Notes: a model not told the origin generated them from the sequence alone. Shown: positions 1 through 8,692, numbered from the stretch's first letter. The stretch: DNA of 64,000 nt from an uncultured Caulobacterales bacterium (GCA_903884425.1 CAISEP010000014.1:310001-374000); one strand, 5' to 3'. Numbers and translations: made by a program.

Positions 1-337
1 GTGGATCAAGCCGGGCTCCGGCAAGATCACCATCAATGACCGGGACCAGACGGTGTATTTCGCCCGTCCGGTGCTGCGCATGATGATCGCCCAGCCGCTG
101 GCCGTGTGCGACCGCTCCACCCAGTTCGACGTGGTCGTCTCGGTGAAGGGCTCGGGCCTGTCCGGTCAGGCCGGCGCGATCCGTCACGGCATCTCCAAGG
201 CGCTCACCTATTACGAGCCGGGCCTGCGTCCGGTGCTGAAGCCGCACGGCTTCCTCACCCGCGACAGCCGCGTGGTCGAGCGCAAGAAGTACGGCCGTGC
301 CAAGGCGCGTCGTAGCTTCCAGTTCTCCAAGCGCTAA
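1..337 (+). CDS. rpsI: 30S ribosomal protein S9, C-terminal part (partial)
   Basis: Component of the small ribosomal subunit; its C-terminal tail reaches the P-site tRNA. The gene enters from the left edge, so the start is missing, and the visible part is read in the frame whose codons begin at position 2. The Y-F-x-R-P segment, the S-V-K-G-x-G-x-S-G-Q region, the A-I-R-H-G-I-x-x-A-L helix and the basic tail ending S-F-Q-F-S-K-R are all diagnostic of S9. In bacteria it normally follows rplM, which would lie outside the window. A good intrinsic terminator stands about 28 bases after the stop, so this is probably the last gene of its operon. Confidence 0.97.
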   Translation, partial: WIKPGSGKITINDRDQTVYFARPVLRMMIAQPLAVCDRSTQFDVVVSVKGSGLSGQAGAIRHGISKALTYYEPGLRPVLKPHGFLTRDSRVVERKKYGRAKARRSFQFSKR

Positions 338-364
338 ACCGCTCGGTATCTGCGATATCGGAAG

Positions 365-396
365 GGGCGCTTCGGGGAACCGAGGCGCCCTTTTCG
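365..396 (+). terminator. Intrinsic terminator after rpsI
   Basis: An 11-bp stem (365-375 with 380-390, one G-U pair) closes a 4-base GGAA loop and is followed at once by four T. It lies 27 bases past the rpsI stop and before the argC ribosome binding site, so it should separate the ribosomal operon from argC. Confidence 0.85.
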
Positions 397-431
397 TTTG
401 TGCTGCTGCGTTCTGATCCACGGAGGCGACC

Positions 432-1379
432 ATGGCCCTGAAGGTGTTCATCGACGGCGAGGCGGGGACCACCGGCCTGCAGATCCGCGACCGGCTGACG
501 CCGCGACCGGACGTGGCCCTGATCCAGCTGCCCGACGACCGGCGCAAGGAGACCGCGGCCCGCCGTGAGGCCCTGAATGCCGCCGACATCGTCATCCTGT
601 GCCTGCCGGACGACGCCGCGCGGGATGCCGTGCGGCTGATCGACAACCGGACCACCCGGGTGATCGACGCCTCCACCGCCTTCCGCATCGCGCCGGACTG
701 GGTCTACGGCTTTCCGGAGCTGGCCCCGGGCCAGCGGGACGCCGTCCGCCAGGCGATGCGGGTGTCCAACCCCGGCTGCTATCCCACGGGCTTCCTGGCC
801 CTGGTGCGGCCGCTCGTGGTGGCCGGTCTGGTGCCCGCCGACTGGCCGGTCACCGTGAACGCCGTGTCCGGCTATACGGGCGGCGGCAAGGCCATGATCG
901 CCGAGTTCGAGGACGAGGGGGGGGCGACCTACAGCCACGACGCCTACCGGATCTATGCCACCCATCTCGGCCACAAGCATGTGCCGGAGATGCAGCGGCA
1001 TGCCGGCCTTGCGCATCCGCCGCTGTTCACCCCGGCGGTCGGGCGCTACGCCCAGGGGATGATCGTGGAGGTGCCTCTGCAGCTGTTCGCCCTGCCGACC
1101 CGTCCCTCCCTCGAGCGGGTGCGCGAGGTGCTCGCCGCCGCCTATGCGGGGGAGCGGTTCGTCAGCGTGGCCACGGCGGAGGAGACCGCGAACCTGAAGG
1201 CCCTGCAGCCGGAGGCCCTGAACGGGACCAACGCCCTGAAGCTCTTCGTGTTCGGGGATGCGGCCGCGGGCCAGGCCCGGCTGGTGGCCCTGCTGGACAA
1301 TCTGGGCAAGGGCGCGTCGGGCGCGGCGGTGCAGAGCCTGAACCTGATGGCGGGCTTCGACGAGGCCACGGGCCTGTGA
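432..1379 (+). CDS. argC: N-acetyl-gamma-glutamyl-phosphate reductase (type 2 ArgC)
   Basis: Reduces N-acetyl-glutamyl-5-phosphate to the semialdehyde with NADPH in arginine biosynthesis. The 315-residue length and the N-terminus with G-E-A-G-T-T-G-L (residues 9-16) fit the short type 2 ArgC branch common in alphaproteobacteria. The catalytic cysteine is C116 in the S-N-P-G-C-Y-P-T-G motif, and a G-Y-T-G-G-G-K segment follows near residue 147. The ATG is preceded by GGAGG at 422-426, a good spacing. The rpsI-argC adjacency is frequent in alphaproteobacteria. The gene is convergent with phaC and the two are separated by a hairpin. Confidence 0.95.
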   Translation: MALKVFIDGEAGTTGLQIRDRLTPRPDVALIQLPDDRRKETAARREALNAADIVILCLPDDAARDAVRLIDNRTTRVIDASTAFRIAPDWVYGFPELAPGQRDAVRQAMRVSNPGCYPTGFLALVRPLVVAGLVPADWPVTVNAVSGYTGGGKAMIAEFEDEGGATYSHDAYRIYATHLGHKHVPEMQRHAGLAHPPLFTPAVGRYAQGMIVEVPLQLFALPTRPSLERVREVLAAAYAGERFVSVATAEETANLKALQPEALNGTNALKLFVFGDAAAGQARLVALLDNLGKGASGAAVQSLNLMAGFDEATGL

Positions 1380-1385
1380 GGCCGT

Positions 1386-1406
1386 GACGGGGCCTGAAGC
1401 CCCGTC
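1386..1406. terminator. Hairpin between convergent argC and phaC
   Basis: GACGGGGC (1386-1393) and GCCCCGTC (1399-1406) form a perfect 8-bp stem with a 5-base loop. No T-tract follows on either strand, so it is a candidate bidirectional terminator or 3-prime protecting hairpin rather than a classical intrinsic terminator. An overlapping alternative pairs TGACGG (1385-1390) with CCGTCA (1410-1415), which contains the phaC stop. Confidence 0.5.
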
Positions 1407-1412
1407 TGCCCG

Positions 1413-3632
1413 TCAGGCGGCGTCGGAGCGCACCTTCACATAGGTGCCCGGCGCATCGCCCAGGGGCTTCAGCGGTCCCTTGGCCGGATCCCGCGCCGGG
1501 ACCTTCTTGCCGGACAGGGGGGCCAGCCAGCCCAGCCAGTGCGGCCACCAGCTGCCCGGATGCTCCACCGCCCCGGCCTGCCATTCCTCGAGGGTGTCGG
1601 GGAGGGCGTCATTGGTCCAGTGCTGGTACTTCTTCGCGTCCGGATGGTTGATCACCCCGGCGATGTGACCGGAGCCCGCCAGCGTCATCCGGGTCGGGCC
1701 GCCGAACAGCTTGGCCCCCCGAAACACCGAGCGCATGGGGGCGATGTGGTCCTCGCGGCTCGCCTGGACATAGACCGGCTGGGTGATGGCCCCCGGGTCG
1801 AGGTGGACCCCGGCCAGCTCCAGCGTACCCCTGGACAGGGCATTGTCCTGATAGAAGCGGCGAAGATACTGCATGTGCAGGGTCTTGGGCATGCGCGTCT
1901 GGTCGGAGTTCCAGAACAGAAGGTCGAAGGGCGTCGGGTCCTTGCCCATCAGGTAGTTGTTCACGAAGAACGACCAGATCAGGTCATTGGCCCGCAGCAT
2001 GTTGAAGGTCTCGGCCATGGCCGCCCCCGGCAGCACGCCGCCCGCGGCATCCATGCGGCGTTCCAGGTCCTTCAGCCACTCCTCGTTGGTGAACATCAGG
2101 AGGTCGCCGGCCTCGGCGAAGTCCTGCTGGGCGGCGAAGAAGGTGGCGGAACGGATGGAGGTGTCGCCGATGGCCGCCATGTGGGCGAGGGTACAGGCCA
2201 GCGCCGTGCCGCCGATGCAGTAGCCCACGGTGTTGACCTGCTCCACCTTGCACTGGCGCATCACCTGGCGGACCGCCTCGTAGAAGCCCTCCGCCATGTA
2301 GTCCTCGAGGGACTTGGTGGCGAGGCTCGGGTCCGGGTTCACCCAGGAGGTGACGAACACCGTGATTCCCTGGGCCGTCAGCCAGCGGATCATGGAGTTC
2401 TCGGGCCGCAGGTCCAGGATGTAGAACTTGTTGATCCAGGGCGGGAAGATCAGCAGGGGAATCTCGTAGACCGACTCGGTCGTGGGGGAGAACTGCAGCA
2501 GCTCGAACAGCTCGTTGCGGAACACCACCTTGCCGGGGGCGGTGGCCACGTTCTCGCCGACCTTGAAGCGTTCGAACTCCGTCTGGCTGATGGCCAGCTG
2601 GCCGCCGCCCCGGGCGAGGTCCGCGGCAAAGTTCTCCGCCCCCTTCAGGATGCTGGCCCCTTGCGTCTCCACCGCCTTGCGCAGGGCCGCGGGGTTGGAA
2701 ATCAGGAAGTTGGACGGGGCGAAGGCGTCGGTCAGGGCCTTGGTGAAGAACTCCACCCGCCGCCGGCTCATGGGATCGACGCCGTCCACGTGGGTGACGA
2801 GGTCGTTCAGCCAGTTGGACGTGACCAGATAGGACTGCTTCATCACATCGAAGGCGATGTTCTCCCGCCATTCCGGGTCGTTGAAGCGCTTGTCGCCCTT
2901 GGCCGGTTCCACCACCGGGTCGGCTTCCTGGCCGTAGATGCGGCGGCTGGTGGCGCTCCACAGCTCCATGTAGCGGTTGAACAGGTCCGCCTGGGCTCGC
3001 ATCATGTTCTGCGGCTGGTTGGCCAGCTGGCTCATCACGTCGACCATGGCCGAGCCCACATGGAACGGGTCCGGGGACAGGGCCGCCGGACGCTCCGCCT
3101 GTCGCAGGGCGGATTCGGCAATGGCTCCCTGGGCCGTCACCGCCGCCTTGGCCAGGTTGAGGGACAGGGTCTCGAGGGTCTTCAGCTGGTCGGGCGTCAG
3201 CATCTTGATCGGATCGGCGGGCTTCGACGCCTCTGCCCGGGCCTCCGCGGCGGCCTGGGACGCGGCATGGGCCCTGGCGGTCTGGGAGTTGGCGGCCCGG
3301 GCCGCGTCGGAGAGGGCGAATTCCGGGGAGGTCGCAGGCGCGGGGCGACGCGCCGTCCTGGCCGCGGACCTGGCAGGCGGAGCGGAGGCGGCCTTCGGCT
3401 TCGGCGCGGGCTTTGTTTTCGCCTTAGCCTTCGGCTTCGCCGCCGCCTTCGGTGCGACGGCGGGGGCAGCGGCCTTGGCGGGGGCCTTGGCCACAGGCGC
3501 GGTCGCTTCGGCCGCCTTCCTGGCCCGGGCGGGCCGGGCCTTCGGTTCCGGGGTCGGCACGGGCTGCGCGACCGAAGCCTTGCGGGAGCGGGCGGTCTTC
3601 CCCTGCGGGCCCTGCGTTGCCTTCTTCGCCAT
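1413..3632 (-). CDS. phaC: Class I poly(3-hydroxyalkanoate) synthase with basic N-terminal extension
   Basis: Polymerises (R)-3-hydroxyacyl-CoA into polyhydroxyalkanoate on granules. The protein has 739 residues. The nucleophile is C472 in the lipase-like box G-Y-C-I-G-G; D628 in R-E-D-H and H656 in G-S-G-H-I-A-G-V complete the triad. The PhaC N-terminal domain begins near residue 190. About 140 residues before it are low-complexity Ala/Lys/Pro, with AKP-type repeats between residues 28 and 100, which is unusual because class I synthases are normally near 580-600 residues. The start ATG has GGAG about 10 bases upstream. No phaA, phaB or phasin gene is adjacent. It is divergent from a small lipoprotein gene. 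Confidence 0.95.
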   Translation of the reverse strand: MAKKATQGPQGKTARSRKASVAQPVPTPEPKARPARARKAAEATAPVAKAPAKAAAPAVAPKAAAKPKAKAKTKPAPKPKAASAPPARSAARTARRPAPATSPEFALSDAARAANSQTARAHAASQAAAEARAEASKPADPIKMLTPDQLKTLETLSLNLAKAAVTAQGAIAESALRQAERPAALSPDPFHVGSAMVDVMSQLANQPQNMMRAQADLFNRYMELWSATSRRIYGQEADPVVEPAKGDKRFNDPEWRENIAFDVMKQSYLVTSNWLNDLVTHVDGVDPMSRRRVEFFTKALTDAFAPSNFLISNPAALRKAVETQGASILKGAENFAADLARGGGQLAISQTEFERFKVGENVATAPGKVVFRNELFELLQFSPTTESVYEIPLLIFPPWINKFYILDLRPENSMIRWLTAQGITVFVTSWVNPDPSLATKSLEDYMAEGFYEAVRQVMRQCKVEQVNTVGYCIGGTALACTLAHMAAIGDTSIRSATFFAAQQDFAEAGDLLMFTNEEWLKDLERRMDAAGGVLPGAAMAETFNMLRANDLIWSFFVNNYLMGKDPTPFDLLFWNSDQTRMPKTLHMQYLRRFYQDNALSRGTLELAGVHLDPGAITQPVYVQASREDHIAPMRSVFRGAKLFGGPTRMTLAGSGHIAGVINHPDAKKYQHWTNDALPDTLEEWQAGAVEHPGSWWPHWLGWLAPLSGKKVPARDPAKGPLKPLGDAPGTYVKVRSDAA

Positions 3633-3711
3633 GCGCCATCTCCGTGGGAGTCGTGCGCCAGCTTACCACTCTTTGCATTGTGGTCGATGATCGCATAAGA
3701 CCGGAAACACG

Positions 3712-4206
3712 ATGTTTGATGCTGCAGATCTTCCGCGCCGCCTTCGCAAGGGTGCCTGGATGTCGGCCGCGGCCCTGCTGGCCGTGGCGGGCCTGGTGTC
3801 CGGCTGTTCCGACCTGAGCGAGGTGATGTCCCTGGACCCCGGCGGGGTCTCGCCCACCTCTCCGGTGGCGAGGCAGACGGTGGCGGCGTCCCGCGCCAAT
3901 GTCACCGCGCCGCGCCTTGCGGACATTCCCCCGGTTCCGAAGGGTCTGATCCCGCCGGATGTGGTCAAGGGCTCCGTCATCCGGCTGGTGTCGGAGCGGC
4001 GGTCCCTCAACGACCTGATCTTCGCCCTGCCGCCGGCGCCGACGGATACCGACCGGTTCCTGGCAACCACAAGGGATGTCCTGGATGCCCGCGGCCTGAC
4101 CCCGCCGCCGGAGGATCAGCCGGCCCGGACCGAAGCCTTCGCCAGCGAGATCCGGACCAATCTCCAACCGCCGCCGATCCCTGCGGAGCCTGCGCCCCAT
4201 CGCTGA
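3712..4206 (+). CDS. Predicted lipoprotein of unknown function
   Basis: A 164-residue protein I do not recognise. It has a basic start, a hydrophobic stretch (about residues 17-30) and a lipobox ending L-V-S-G-C with the acylated cysteine at C32, so export and lipid anchoring are likely. The mature part is rich in Pro, Ala and Thr, has no cysteine pair, and ends with a proline-rich tail. The ribosome binding site is weak, and ATG 3760 (M17) is an alternative start that would keep the hydrophobic segment. It is divergent from phaC and lies about 80 bases before hom, so it could share either promoter region. Coding is supported by the signal sequence and by codon use like its neighbours. Confidence 0.7.
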   Translation: MFDAADLPRRLRKGAWMSAAALLAVAGLVSGCSDLSEVMSLDPGGVSPTSPVARQTVAASRANVTAPRLADIPPVPKGLIPPDVVKGSVIRLVSERRSLNDLIFALPPAPTDTDRFLATTRDVLDARGLTPPPEDQPARTEAFASEIRTNLQPPPIPAEPAPHR

Positions 4207-4283
4207 TACGGCGAGACCGGCATCTCCTACCGGCGGCCCGGTGCGGGCCCGCCTTCACTCCACTCACCATCTGGGCAGAACTC

Positions 4284-5579
4284 ATGGACTTAGCGCGGCG
4301 CACCGTAAGGATCGGACTGGCAGGCGTCGGTGTGGTCGGCCAGGGGCTGGTCCGGTTTCTCCAGTCGGAGCCGGATTTCGCGCCCGCGGGCGGCACCGCG
4401 GTGATCACCGGCGTCTCCGCCCGGGACCGGACCCGGGCGCGGGACGTTTCACTGGACGGCTATGCCTGGTTCGACGACCCGGTGGCCCTGGCCCTGTCCG
4501 ACGACAATGACGTCTTCATCGAGCTGATCGGCGGGTCCGAGGGCCCGGCCCGCAAGGCGGTGGAGGCGGCTCTGGGCAAGGGCAAGCCCGTGATCACCGC
4601 CAACAAGGCGCTGCTGGCGGTGCATGGCCCCCAGCTCGCGGCGCTGGCCGAGCGCACCGGCGCGGCACTGCTGTTCGAGGCCGCGGTCATGGGCGGAACC
4701 CCCGCCGTGAAGATGCTGCGCGAGGGCCTGGTCGGGGACGAGGTCACCCGGGTGGCGGGCATCCTCAACGGCACCTGCAACTTCATCCTGTCGGACATGG
4801 AGCAGAGCGAGCGGAGCTTTGCCGACGTCCTCGCCGACGCCCAGGCCCGCGGCTTTGCCGAGGCCGACCCGACCACCGACATCGGCGGCTTCGATGCCGG
4901 ACACAAGATCGCCCTTCTGGGGGCGCTGGCCTTCGGCGCGGCCCCGAACTTCTCGGCGGTGGAGGTGGTCGGCATCGACCAGATCGAGCTCCTCGACATC
5001 CGGCTGGCCCGGGACCTGGGCTTCCGCATCAAGCTGATCGCGGAGGCCTACAAGGTCGGCGACCTGGCCAGTGTCAGCGTGGCGCCTGCCCTGGTGCCGC
5101 TTGCCCATCCCCTGGCCCAGGCCGGCGGGGTGCTCAACGCCCTGTTCATCGAGGGTCGCCGGATCGGCCGGATCTTCCTCCAGGGACCAGGCGCTGGGGC
5201 CGGGCCGACGGCCGCGGCCGTGGCGGCGGACATTGCCGACCTGATGACCGGCGCGACCCGTCCGGTCTTCCAGCGTCCGGCCAAGGCGCTCCAGCCGCTC
5301 CAGCCCGCCGATCCCGCCGCCCGCCGCACCGGCGTCTACATCCGGGTCATGGTGGCCGACCGTCCGGGGGTGATCGCAGCGGTGACTGACGCAATCGCCC
5401 GGGCGGGTCTGTCCATCGACAGCTTCCTGCAGCGCAGCGTGCAGAATTCCGGTCTGGTGCCGATTGTCCTGACCACCCAGGTGGCATCGGAGGCGGCCAT
5501 CCGCGACGCCGTGGCCCATATTGCGGCGCTTGACGCCGTGGTCGAACCGCCGCGGACGATTCGTATCGCCAATATCTGA
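4284..5579 (+). CDS. hom: Homoserine dehydrogenase with C-terminal ACT domain
   Basis: Reduces aspartate semialdehyde to homoserine for threonine and methionine synthesis. The 431 residues divide into an NAD(P)-binding domain with G-x-G-x-x-G at about 11-20, the catalytic domain with N-G-T-C-N-F-I-L at 162-169 and D204/K208 in D-A-G-H-K, and an ACT regulatory domain at about 350-431 starting G-V-Y-I-R-V. The ACT domain suggests allosteric control by an amino acid, usually threonine. It heads the chain hom-glpX-recJ, a conserved alphaproteobacterial order. The ribosome binding site is weak. Confidence 0.96.
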   Translation: MDLARRTVRIGLAGVGVVGQGLVRFLQSEPDFAPAGGTAVITGVSARDRTRARDVSLDGYAWFDDPVALALSDDNDVFIELIGGSEGPARKAVEAALGKGKPVITANKALLAVHGPQLAALAERTGAALLFEAAVMGGTPAVKMLREGLVGDEVTRVAGILNGTCNFILSDMEQSERSFADVLADAQARGFAEADPTTDIGGFDAGHKIALLGALAFGAAPNFSAVEVVGIDQIELLDIRLARDLGFRIKLIAEAYKVGDLASVSVAPALVPLAHPLAQAGGVLNALFIEGRRIGRIFLQGPGAGAGPTAAAVAADIADLMTGATRPVFQRPAKALQPLQPADPAARRTGVYIRVMVADRPGVIAAVTDAIARAGLSIDSFLQRSVQNSGLVPIVLTTQVASEAAIRDAVAHIAALDAVVEPPRTIRIANI

Positions 5580-5642
5580 GATTCAGGTAGAACCTCGTCC
5601 CAACTCCCGTCTGATTGACAAGAAAACATCTGGAGACGTCCC

Positions 5643-6623
5643 ATGACTGCAAGCGCCGCGCCCCCCGCCCTCGGCTCGCTGGACCGAAACCTTGCGCTGG
5701 ACGCGGCCCGCGTCACCGAGGCTGCGGCCATTGCGGCCGAGCGTCTGGCCGGTTGCGGGGACGAGAAGGCCGCCGACCAGGTGGCCGTGGACGCCATGCG
5801 CACGGCCCTGAACCAGCTGGACATCTCCGGCATCATCGTCATCGGCGAGGGCGAGCGGGACGAGGCCCCGATGCTCTACATCGGCGAGAAGGTCGGCACC
5901 GGGAAGGGCCCGGCCGTTGACATCGCGCTGGACCCGCTGGAAGGCACCACCCTGACCGCCAAGGCCATGGCCAATGCCCTGGCCGTGGTGGCCTTCGCCC
6001 CCGGCGGCGGCATGCTGCACGCGCCGGACACCTACATGGACAAGATCGCCATCGGGCCGGGCTATCCGGCCGGACTGGTGGACCTGGACGCCTCGCCCGC
6101 GGACAATGTGAAGGCGCTGGCCAAGGTCAAGGGCGTGACGCCGGACAAGATCACCGCCTGCGTCCTGGACCGCCCGCGGCACAAGGACATCATTGCCAGC
6201 CTGCGCTCCGTCGGGGCCCGGGTGCACCTGATCTCCGACGGGGACGTGGCCGGGGTGATGAACACCGCCGACCCCGACACCGGGATCGACATCTACATCG
6301 GCCAGGGGGGCGCGCCGGAGGGCGTGCTGGCCTGCGCGGCCCTGAAGTGCGTCGGCGGCCAGTTCCAGGGTCGGCTGGTGTTCCGCAACGAGGACGAGAA
6401 GGCCCGCGCCCGTCGCCTCGGCCTGAAGGATGCCGACTTCGACCGCAAGTACGCCCTGGACGAGCTCGTGCGCGGCGATGCGGTCTTCTCCGCCACCGGC
6501 GTGACGGACGGGGCCCTGCTGGACGGGGTGAAGATCCGCGACGGCTACATCCACACCCACACGGTGGTGATGACCTCCGCAACCGGCACGGTCAGCACGA
6601 TCCGCACCAAGCATCGCCTCTGA
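5643..6623 (+). CDS. glpX: Class II fructose-1,6-bisphosphatase
   Basis: Hydrolyses fructose 1,6-bisphosphate to fructose 6-phosphate in gluconeogenesis (and in some relatives also sedoheptulose 1,7-bisphosphate). The 326-residue protein carries the GlpX signatures: I-G-E-G-E-R-D-E-A-P-M-L near residues 67-78, D-P-L-E-G-T at 97-102 for metal and phosphate binding, and A-P-G-G-G-M-L-H before the substrate lobe. GGAG is well placed before the ATG. It sits 63 bases after hom and overlaps recJ by one base, so translation of glpX and recJ is probably coupled. Confidence 0.96.
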   Translation: MTASAAPPALGSLDRNLALDAARVTEAAAIAAERLAGCGDEKAADQVAVDAMRTALNQLDISGIIVIGEGERDEAPMLYIGEKVGTGKGPAVDIALDPLEGTTLTAKAMANALAVVAFAPGGGMLHAPDTYMDKIAIGPGYPAGLVDLDASPADNVKALAKVKGVTPDKITACVLDRPRHKDIIASLRSVGARVHLISDGDVAGVMNTADPDTGIDIYIGQGGAPEGVLACAALKCVGGQFQGRLVFRNEDEKARARRLGLKDADFDRKYALDELVRGDAVFSATGVTDGALLDGVKIRDGYIHTHTVVMTSATGTVSTIRTKHRL

Positions 6624-8452
6624 TGCCGGTCGCCGGCGGCGAAGCGGAATCCGAGGCGTCGCCGACGGGGACCGACGCGCCGCAGGGGGCGTTTCTCGAG
6701 GTCTACAGCTCCCTGACCGGCCGCCGGTGGCAGATGCGCCCGGCTGGGCCGGATCAGGTGCGGACCCTGATGCGGGCGGAGGGCCTGAGCGAGCCCCTGG
6801 CCCGGGCGCTGGTGTCCCGCGGGGTCACCCCCGCCACCGTGCGCGACTTCCTCGACCCCACCCTGAAGGCGCTGTTTCCCGATCCGTCGAGCTTCGCCGA
6901 CATGGACCGCGCCGCGGCCCTCCTGGTGGAGGCCGTGGAGGACGGGCGGCCGACCGTGGTCTTTGCCGACTATGACGTGGACGGGGCCACCAGCGCGGCC
7001 CTGCTGGTTCGCTGGTTCCGGCAGATGGGCCGGACGCTGGGCATCTATGTCCCGGACCGGGAACGGGAGGGCTACGGCCCCACCCCCGCCGTCTTCCGCA
7101 AGCTGAAGGACCAGGGGGCGGCCCTGGTGATCACCGTGGACTGCGGCGCGGCGGCGGAGATCGCCCTGGCCACCGCCGCGGAGATCGCCCTGCCGGTCGT
7201 GGTCATCGACCATCACATGATGCGGGCCACGCCCCCGCCCGCGGCGGCCCTGGTCAATCCCAACCGGGCCGACTGCCGGTCGGGCCAGGGCAACCTGGCC
7301 GCCGCCGGGGTGGTCTTCGTGCTGCTCGCCGCCCTGAACCGGGAAGCCCGCCGCCGGGGGCTGTTCGATGCCGGCCGGCCCGAGCCGGACCTGCGCCAGT
7401 GGCTCGATCTGGCGGCCCTGGGGGCCGTGTGCGACGTGACCCGGCTGACCGGCTTCAACCGGGCGCTGACCGCCCAGGGGCTCAAGGTGCTCTCCAGCTG
7501 GCGCAATCCGGGCCTGCGGGCCCTGGCCGACGTCGCCGTGACCGGGGGCGAGGCCACCACCTTCCATGCGGGCTTCGTCCTGGGTCCGCGGATCAATGCG
7601 GGGGGGCGGATAGGGCGGGCCGACGTGGGGGCGCGGCTCCTGTCCACCGACGACCCGGAGGAGGCCCGCGGTCTGGCCGCAGAGCTCGATGCCTTCAACG
7701 AACAGCGCAAGGAGATCGAGGCCGACACCCTGGCGGAGGCAGAGCGTCAGCTGGCCCGGGCCGACGGGCCGGTGCTGATCGCGGCGGGGGAGGGGTGGCG
7801 CCCCGGTGTGGTTGGCATTGTCGCCGGTCGGTTGCGGGAACGTCATCGACGTCCGGTGATCGTCATCGGCATCGACCCGGAGACCGGGATCGGCAAGGGC
7901 TCTGGCCGGTCGCAGCCCGGGGTGAACCTGGGACGGGGCATCCAGGCGGCCTACGATGCCGGACTGCTGCTGGCCGGGGGCGGGCACGCCATGGCCGCCG
8001 GGCTGACCATCGAGGCCGGCCGGATCGACGAGCTGCGACGGTTCCTCACAACGACTCTCGGCGACGAATCCGCCCGGGCGACGGAAGCCGACTGCGTGGA
8101 GATCGACGCCCTCCTCACCCCCGGATCGGCGGACCGGGCCCTGTGGACGGACTTCAACCGTCTGGCGCCCTTCGGACCCGGCAATCCCGAAGGCGTGTTC
8201 GCGTTTGCCGATGTCCGGCCCCTGCGGCCCATGGCCATGAAAGGCGGCCATGTGCGGTGCGACCTCGTGGACCTTCGCGGCGCGCGCCTGAAGGCCGTGG
8301 CCTGGCGCGCCGCCGAGACGGAGCTGGGTCGGCGGCTGCTGGGGGGCGAAAGCAGCCTCCACGTGGTGGGTCGGCTGAAGCCGGACGACTGGCAGGGACG
8401 GGAGAGCGTGCAGCTGGAAATCGAGGATGCCGCCGATCCGAGGCAGCGCTGA
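6623..8452 (+). CDS. recJ: Single-stranded-DNA-specific 5-prime to 3-prime exonuclease RecJ
   Basis: DHH-family exonuclease of RecF-pathway recombination and mismatch repair. I place the start at the ATG that overlaps the glpX stop (TGATG), giving 609 residues, close to the family norm; the frame is open further upstream inside glpX but that part is not RecJ-like. Motif I D-Y-D-V-D-G is at 116-121 and motif III D-H-H at 196-198, both metal ligands. The DHHA1 domain has G-G-G-H-A-M-A-A-G near residue 453, followed by the C-terminal OB-type part. It is followed by a tRNA-Glu gene with its own promoter. Confidence 0.96.
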   Translation: MPVAGGEAESEASPTGTDAPQGAFLEVYSSLTGRRWQMRPAGPDQVRTLMRAEGLSEPLARALVSRGVTPATVRDFLDPTLKALFPDPSSFADMDRAAALLVEAVEDGRPTVVFADYDVDGATSAALLVRWFRQMGRTLGIYVPDREREGYGPTPAVFRKLKDQGAALVITVDCGAAAEIALATAAEIALPVVVIDHHMMRATPPPAAALVNPNRADCRSGQGNLAAAGVVFVLLAALNREARRRGLFDAGRPEPDLRQWLDLAALGAVCDVTRLTGFNRALTAQGLKVLSSWRNPGLRALADVAVTGGEATTFHAGFVLGPRINAGGRIGRADVGARLLSTDDPEEARGLAAELDAFNEQRKEIEADTLAEAERQLARADGPVLIAAGEGWRPGVVGIVAGRLRERHRRPVIVIGIDPETGIGKGSGRSQPGVNLGRGIQAAYDAGLLLAGGGHAMAAGLTIEAGRIDELRRFLTTTLGDESARATEADCVEIDALLTPGSADRALWTDFNRLAPFGPGNPEGVFAFADVRPLRPMAMKGGHVRCDLVDLRGARLKAVAWRAAETELGRRLLGGESSLHVVGRLKPDDWQGRESVQLEIEDAADPRQR

Positions 8453-8495
8453 TCCGCGGATGCGGCCTCTCGTCGCATTTTCTGCGACAGGGGTC

Positions 8496-8524
8496 TTGCG
8501 CGGCGCAGCGTCGCTTTGTATACG
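8496..8524 (+). promoter_or_regulatory. Probable promoter of tRNA-Glu
   Basis: A TTGCGC (8496-8501) and a TATACG (8519-8524) are separated by exactly 17 bases, and the tRNA starts 16 bases after the second box, which leaves a short leader to trim. The match is to the general sigma-70 pattern, weaker at the -35 side. Confidence 0.5.
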
Positions 8525-8539
8525 GCGTCCTCCGCGGAC

Positions 8540-8614
8540 GGGCCCTTCGTCTATCGGTTAGGACACCAGATTTTCATTCTGGGAAGAGGAGTTCGACTCT
8601 CCTAGGGCCTACCA
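8540..8614 (+). tRNA. tRNA-Glu (anticodon UUC)
   Basis: A complete cloverleaf. The acceptor stem GGGCCCT pairs with AGGGCCT with a G-U at the first position. The D arm GTCT...GGAC, anticodon stem CCAGA/TCTGG with a TTC anticodon in a 7-base loop, and T arm with TTCGACT are all present. The CCA end is encoded at 8612-8614. The gene is free-standing between recJ and the cold-shock gene. Confidence 0.96.
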
Positions 8615-8672
8615 CCGCTGTGCTGCATGTACGCTCAAATGCTCGCAGCCCTTTACTCCACGATTTTCGCGT

Positions 8673-8692
8673 CACAGGATAATTTTCCTGTG
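8673..8692 (+). promoter_or_regulatory. Perfect dyad upstream of the cold-shock gene
   Basis: CACAGGA (8673-8679) and TCCTGTG (8686-8692) flank an AT-only 6-base spacer in a locally AT-rich leader, 47 bases before the cold-shock start. It could be an operator, an RNA hairpin in the leader, or the tail hairpin of the tRNA-Glu transcript. There is no clear T-tract after it. Confidence 0.35.

Noticed and set aside
1539-3698. A 719-codon open frame on the plus strand opposite phaC
   Set aside because: It is the antisense shadow of a GC-rich gene: His/Gly/Arg/Val-rich translation without motifs, while the minus strand encodes a clear PHA synthase.
6347-6622. N-terminal extension of RecJ within glpX
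   Set aside because: The in-frame upstream part is a shadow of glpX and not RecJ-like; the start overlapping the glpX stop fits family length.
8470-8490. GTCGCA/TGCGAC hairpin after recJ as a terminator
   Set aside because: Six base pairs with the T-run in the loop rather than after the stem; not a convincing terminator.
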